In this document: positions 16,705 to 19,293 of the stretch, one piece after another
Layout of the letters: each line of letters begins with the position of its first letter
Numbering within the stretch: position 1 is the stretch's first letter
Assembly (NCBI GenBank): GCA_937893945.1
Contig: CALCTA010000104.1
Span: forward strand, 1 to 19,293
Length of the DNA stretch: 19,293 nt
Source of the DNA: an uncultured Clostridia bacterium
Lineage (GTDB): Bacteria; Bacillota; Clostridia; Oscillospirales; CAG-272
Direction: 5' to 3'
Program-made: the position numbers and the translations under genes
Notes under the pieces: model-generated
Database searches by the model: none
What the model saw: the letters and a program-made list of their open reading frames with translations, nothing else
What the model was told of the DNA's origin: nothing

Positions 16705-17262
16705 GTGGAAGACGGTAGAATAATCGAGCTGTTTTGGGAACGCGCGGAGGATGCAATATCCGAAACCGACCGAAAATATGGCAAGTATTGCTATGCTATC
16801 GCATATAATATCCTTCACTCAGACCCCGACAGTGAGGAATGCGTCAACGATACTTATTTGCGCGCATGGGAGACTATGCCGCCGCAGAAGCCTAACGCGC
16901 TTTCTGCGTATCTTGGCAGAATAACGCGAAATCTCGCACTCAACCGCCTCTCCTATAAAGCCAGAGAAAAACGCGCAGAGGGATACGTCGCCGTTCTTGA
17001 CGAGGTGAGTGAAATGCTCCCCGATGCAAGCACGATGCCCGAGGAAGCTGACGACGTCGCGCTTCGAGAGGCAATAAACTCCTTTCTGCGATCGCTTGAC
17101 GCGAATACGAGGATAGTATTCGTCCGCCGTTATTGGTACAACAGCGCGATAGCCGAGATCGCCGCCGATTATTCTATCCCCGTCGGCACAGTCAAATCCA
17201 CTCTCTCGCGCACGCGTAAGCGCTTCCGCGATCATCTCGAAAAGGAGGGCATCTGTATATGA
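16705..17262 (+). CDS. Sigma-70 family RNA polymerase sigma factor (ECF-like)
   Basis: A 185-residue alternative sigma factor with two domains. Region 2 (about residues 11-88) includes AIAYNILHSDPDSEECVNDT, and YLRAWETMPP begins the core-binding and -10 recognition part. A linker (about 90-118) leads to region 4 (about 120-178), with a helix-turn-helix around SIAEIAADYSIPVGTVKSTLSR-like residues 147-169. The GTG at 16705 is chosen because ACGGAGGTAA precedes it by 7 bases; an ATG at 16684 would put that site inside the gene. The stop overlaps the next gene's start (ATGA). It is likely activated by release from, or signalling through, the membrane protein encoded next. Confidence 0.93.
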   Translation: MEDGRIIELFWERAEDAISETDRKYGKYCYAIAYNILHSDPDSEECVNDTYLRAWETMPPQKPNALSAYLGRITRNLALNRLSYKAREKRAEGYVAVLDEVSEMLPDASTMPEEADDVALREAINSFLRSLDANTRIVFVRRYWYNSAIAEIAADYSIPVGTVKSTLSRTRKRFRDHLEKEGICI

Positions 17263-18566
17263 GCAATAGCGAAAGAAACGAAAAGCTGCACCGCTCGTTT
17301 GATCTTATTGAGGACGAATTCATCGTCGAAGCCTCGCCGCAGAGTGCAAAGCCGATGACTGCAATTCGCCGCGCTATAATAAAAAGAGTAGCTATTATAG
17401 CGGCGTGCGCGTGTCTTGTTGTGGCTGCAGTACCGTTCTTCTTCCTTTTCAAAGAAGATGAGTCTGAAGATAAGATGCCGCAAATCCCCATATATGACGA
17501 CGCGCAGTATAGCGCGCTGGATATCGCTCGCCTTATTTCTTCAAAAGGAGTGATGGCGGGTGTCGCAACAACATCTTATGAGAAGATATACGTGGCGCAG
17601 GATAAGGACCTTAATATTGGTACTATACCGAACGAAGAGTATCTAACAGTGTATAAAATAAAAGATGCGCAAAAGGCGCTTGACGAAGCAGAATTTTCAA
17701 CATTTGCAACTGATATCCTTTCACGTTGGTATGAAAGAAGAAATATACCTATGCAAATGTTCGAAATAAATCTCAAAGAAAGTTATCATGATCCAAATGA
17801 TAAAACTTTAGAAGTATATGTAGATCCCCACAGAGAAGAGGATGTTCATGTTTATACAGGAATTCATCAGCGCAATCACATAAATTCCGCATACTTTTCT
17901 TTTGATTCATGGCCGGAACAAGGTCCCTTTATTCTCGGAGATGCAAAGGTATCTATGTATGACTCAACAATAAGCGACGAACAGATAATAAAAGAGCTTG
18001 AAGCGCTAAAAAAAGAGCTTTTCTATATTTTTGACGTTGAGTTTAAAGACGTAACGGTAAATCGCCATTATGTCAGTGGTAGAAAATATCCGTATAGTAT
18101 TACAGTAGTATTTTATAATAGCACAAATGAATCTGATAACCCTTCAGACAATATAACGGTAAATTTCTGCCATCAAAGCAGCAACACAGATCCTTTCTTG
18201 CCTCAAATCGCCGTTGTCTATAATCAGTACAGAGATAATACCTCTGTGCCTATCAAAAAGGTTAAAATGATCTCGCTTGAAGAAGCTGAAGAATTGCTCT
18301 GCAAAGGCTACGTTTTCGGCGGTCATTCCTGCCCTATATGTATGTCAGAGCAAAATCCCGTTGATTTTGAAGAATACGACTATGTCGATATCGAATATGT
18401 AAGAGGTTATAATGAATACTCTGAGTCGTTGCCCTTTTATGCTTTTTATAAGTATATAGGAATCAATTCTGCCGGCAACAAGATATATGCCAAAACATAC
18501 GTGCCTGCTATCAAGGTCTCGGGGTATGAAGAATATTTCGAGTCACAAGCGCAATATCACAAGTGA
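17259..18566 (+). CDS. Membrane-anchored protein with CPIC motif, probable sigma regulator
   Basis: This 435-residue protein has a cytoplasmic N-terminus of about 43 residues and a single membrane helix (about 44-64) preceded by basic residues (RRAIIKR). A large domain outside the cell ends with GGHSCPICMSEQ, whose CPIC (358-361) is a CxxC thiol or metal motif. The N-tail is short and lacks a zinc-binding anti-sigma signature, so anti-sigma action is inferred only from gene coupling: its ATG overlaps the sigma stop by 4 bases, with GGAGG 11 bases upstream. From residue about 105 on, codons become clearly more A/T-rich than in the first third. I recall similar C-terminal domains (KGYVFGGHSCP type) in uncharacterised Clostridia proteins next to sigma factors, but cannot name a function. 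Confidence 0.9.
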   Translation: MSNSERNEKLHRSFDLIEDEFIVEASPQSAKPMTAIRRAIIKRVAIIAACACLVVAAVPFFFLFKEDESEDKMPQIPIYDDAQYSALDIARLISSKGVMAGVATTSYEKIYVAQDKDLNIGTIPNEEYLTVYKIKDAQKALDEAEFSTFATDILSRWYERRNIPMQMFEINLKESYHDPNDKTLEVYVDPHREEDVHVYTGIHQRNHINSAYFSFDSWPEQGPFILGDAKVSMYDSTISDEQIIKELEALKKELFYIFDVEFKDVTVNRHYVSGRKYPYSITVVFYNSTNESDNPSDNITVNFCHQSSNTDPFLPQIAVVYNQYRDNTSVPIKKVKMISLEEAEELLCKGYVFGGHSCPICMSEQNPVDFEEYDYVDIEYVRGYNEYSESLPFYAFYKYIGINSAGNKIYAKTYVPAIKVSGYEEYFESQAQYHK

Positions 18567-18609
18567 TCGATCAGCACGGAATACGTAGAAGTTTAACAGG
18601 GGGAACAAA

Positions 18610-18744
18610 ATGGCTGTATTTTACTTGATGCTGTTATGTATAGGCGGCTTTCTGCTGTACTTTGCGGGCGCGTTGCTCTTTTTCCCGATTTATAAAATCT
18701 TGGGCGGGACTTCCCCGTTATGGCAGTATATGGAGGATCTATGA
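18610..18744 (+). CDS. 44-residue hydrophobic membrane microprotein
   Basis: The ORF reads MAVFYLMLLCIGGFLLYFAG, then a second hydrophobic part ending FFPIYK, and a short tail TSPLWQYMEDL. One long or two short membrane segments (about 3-27) are expected. The ATG is preceded by AGGGGGAAC (GGGGG about 6 bases before), a good ribosome site. It starts 43 bases after the 435-residue protein's stop and before the operon's terminator. Its stop overlaps the next start (ATGA). Nothing is known of its function; a role in the sigma signalling pathway is inference from position. Confidence 0.65.
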   Translation: MAVFYLMLLCIGGFLLYFAGALLFFPIYKILGGTSPLWQYMEDL

Positions 18745-18827
18745 AAAAGATATTTTTCATTTTATTTACAATTATTTTTCTGCCTCTTGCTATAGTGCGG
18801 GAACTTATGAAAGAATATCAAAAATAG
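18741..18827 (+). CDS. 28-residue membrane microprotein
   Basis: Begins at the ATGA overlap with the previous small gene and reads MKKIFFILFTIIFLPLAIVR, ending ELMKEYQK. The lysine-rich start, one hydrophobic helix (about 4-19) and charged tail fit a single-pass membrane peptide. GGAGG lies 4 bases upstream, inside the previous gene, so translation is likely coupled. The stop at 18825-18827 is 3 bases before the terminator hairpin. It is below the size that gene finders usually report. Confidence 0.55.
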   Translation: MKKIFFILFTIIFLPLAIVRELMKEYQK

Positions 18828-18830
18828 AAC

Positions 18831-18901
18831 AGAATCCCCGCGGATCACTCCGCGGGGATTCTTTAACAAGAGAATCCCCGCAAGGCGCGGGGATTCTTTT
18901 T
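18831..18901 (+). terminator. Tandem duplicated terminator of the sigma operon
   Basis: Two hairpins with the same arms follow each other. A 13-bp stem pairs 18831-18843 with 18850-18862. An 11-bp stem pairs 18871-18881 with 18887-18897 and ends in TTTTT. The shared arm is AGAATCCCCGC. The first is followed by only TTAAC, so the second is the more efficient terminator. The duplication is probably recent or selected for tight termination. Confidence 0.9.
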
Positions 18902-18911
18902 GCCTTCTCTC

Positions 18912-18945
18912 AAAGCGCCTGGGCTTTGTTCTGCCGGGCGTTTTT
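18912..18945 (+). terminator. Second hairpin terminator, T-run
   Basis: CGCCTGG (18916-18922) pairs with CCGGGCG (18934-18940), one G-T pair included. Flanking A and T residues extend the stem, and TTTTT (18941-18945) follows. It comes right after the double terminator and may belong to another unit, or be the edge of an inserted segment. Confidence 0.5.
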
Positions 18946-18985
18946 GTATAGTGGTATACTTGTACACGCTGCCCAGAAACGCCCG
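18935..18985. repeat. Spaced 9-bp inverted repeat around a short A/T core
   Basis: CGGGCGTTT (18935-18943) is repeated in inverted form as AAACGCCCG (18977-18985), with 33 bases between. The middle contains TATA-GTGG-TATA. Another short hairpin, GCCCG TCA CGGGC (18981-18993), overlaps the right arm. A recombination or protein binding site is possible; no gene is present. Confidence 0.4.
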
Positions 18986-19126
18986 TCACGGGCACGTGGT
19001 GGCCTCTAGCAGAGTGGCAGAAAATACCAGAACATAACATCACAACTGGGAATAAGCCCCCTTTTTGCAAGTTTTTTCTCAAAAAATGCCGTTCTTTTTG
19101 CGCCAGGGCGATCCCAGGGAGGGCAT

Positions 19127-19179
19127 AGTCGTGAAGCATAGTCGCAAAGTCGTGAGCCGTCCATAGTCGTAAAAGTCGC
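19127..19179. repeat. Cluster of AGTCG direct repeats
   Basis: Five copies of AGTCGT or AGTCGC occur in 53 bases, beginning at 19127, 19140, 19148, 19165 and 19174. Most are preceded by CAT or AAA and followed by GAA, CAAA or AAA. A sixth is at 19239. Spacing (13, 8, 17, 9) is irregular, so this is not a CRISPR array; it could be an iteron-like binding region or a mobile-element end. Confidence 0.5.
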
Positions 19180-19198
19180 AATTTTTTTGCGATTTTTT
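19176..19198 (+). terminator. Weak A/T-rich hairpin terminator
   Basis: TCGCAA (19176-19181) pairs with TTGCGA (19187-19192) around TTTTT and is followed by TTTTTT. The 6-bp stem is weak, and part of it is made by the last AGTCG repeat, so it may be incidental. Confidence 0.3.
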
Positions 19199-19243
19199 AA
19201 GCCTTTTTTCCACGTTCGCTTTCCCCAACAGATGGAAAAGTCG

Positions 19244-19293
19244 TCAATCCTCCTCAGGCAACTCCGGCAGCTCAGCGTACTTGGCCTCCAGGG
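19244..19293 (-). CDS. C-terminal end of an off-window gene (partial)
   Basis: From the right edge on the minus strand, one frame reads LEAKYAELPELPEED and stops at TGA (19244-19246). The codons are GC-rich (CTG, GAG, GCC, AAG), which differs from the A/T-rich flank, and the acidic ending looks like a real C-terminus. I cannot name the protein from 15 residues. The GC-rich codons and the repeat-laden downstream region are compatible with a mobile element gene, by inference only. Confidence 0.45.
   Translation of the reverse strand, partial: LEAKYAELPELPEED

Noticed and set aside
18662..19009. Plus-strand ORF of 115 codons
   Set aside because: It overlaps both microprotein genes in another frame and crosses three terminators.
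19127..19179. CRISPR-like direct repeats
   Set aside because: Units are only six bases with irregular spacing of 8-17 bases, so not a CRISPR array.
18762..19181. Minus-strand ORF of 139 codons
   Set aside because: It runs through the inverted repeat and the tandem terminator hairpins and has no ribosome site; composition is not protein-like.

Overview
The window looks like a chromosomal segment of an anaerobic Bacillota (Clostridia), probably an uncultured gut-type lineage. The signs are AGGAGG-type ribosome binding sites, near-perfect sigma-A promoters (TTGACA-N17-TATAAT), a complete A/V-type ATPase operon in the Enterococcus hirae ntp order, a Treponema-type leucine-rich-repeat lipoprotein, and a Clostridia-type sigma factor/membrane protein pair. 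No rRNA, tRNA or CRISPR array was seen, so the taxonomy rests on gene content only.

Layout. Positions 1-216 hold intergenic DNA with a small repeat-like element (about 20-98), the strong terminator of the ATPase operon (166-198) and, at the very edge, what looks like the ribosome binding site of another minus-strand gene. Positions 217-9010 are one minus-strand operon of nine genes, transcribed stalk(H/G)-I-K-E-C-F-A-B-D from an extended -10 promoter at 9086-9114. The rotor-ring subunit K keeps all five residues that bind Na+ in E. hirae NtpK, so the enzyme is predicted to couple ATP to Na+. Positions 9258-11411 hold recG (minus), with its own perfect promoter and terminator. A secreted LRR lipoprotein gene (plus, 11651-12820) converges on a two-gene minus-strand operon, an ABC exporter (13812-15578) followed by an unrecognised 305-aa protein (12870-13787). 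The two units share a bidirectional terminator. A ThuA-family gene (15800-16507) diverges from the exporter, with a perfect sigma-A promoter and a GC-rich terminator.

The most unusual part is 16570-18901. It is a compact plus-strand operon with a sigma-70 family factor, a membrane-anchored 435-aa protein with an outside-facing CPIC motif, and two microproteins of 44 and 28 residues. Coupled ATGA overlaps join the first gene pair and the last gene pair, and two near-identical hairpins close the operon. Upstream lie a sigma-A promoter and a second, ECF-like promoter candidate that could be the factor's own target. This is the best candidate here for an undescribed signalling system.

The last 400 bases (18900-19293) change character. 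They hold a further hairpin terminator, spaced inverted repeats, a cluster of AGTCG-type direct repeats, and the C-terminal end of a minus-strand gene running off the window. This looks like the edge of a different, possibly mobile, segment.
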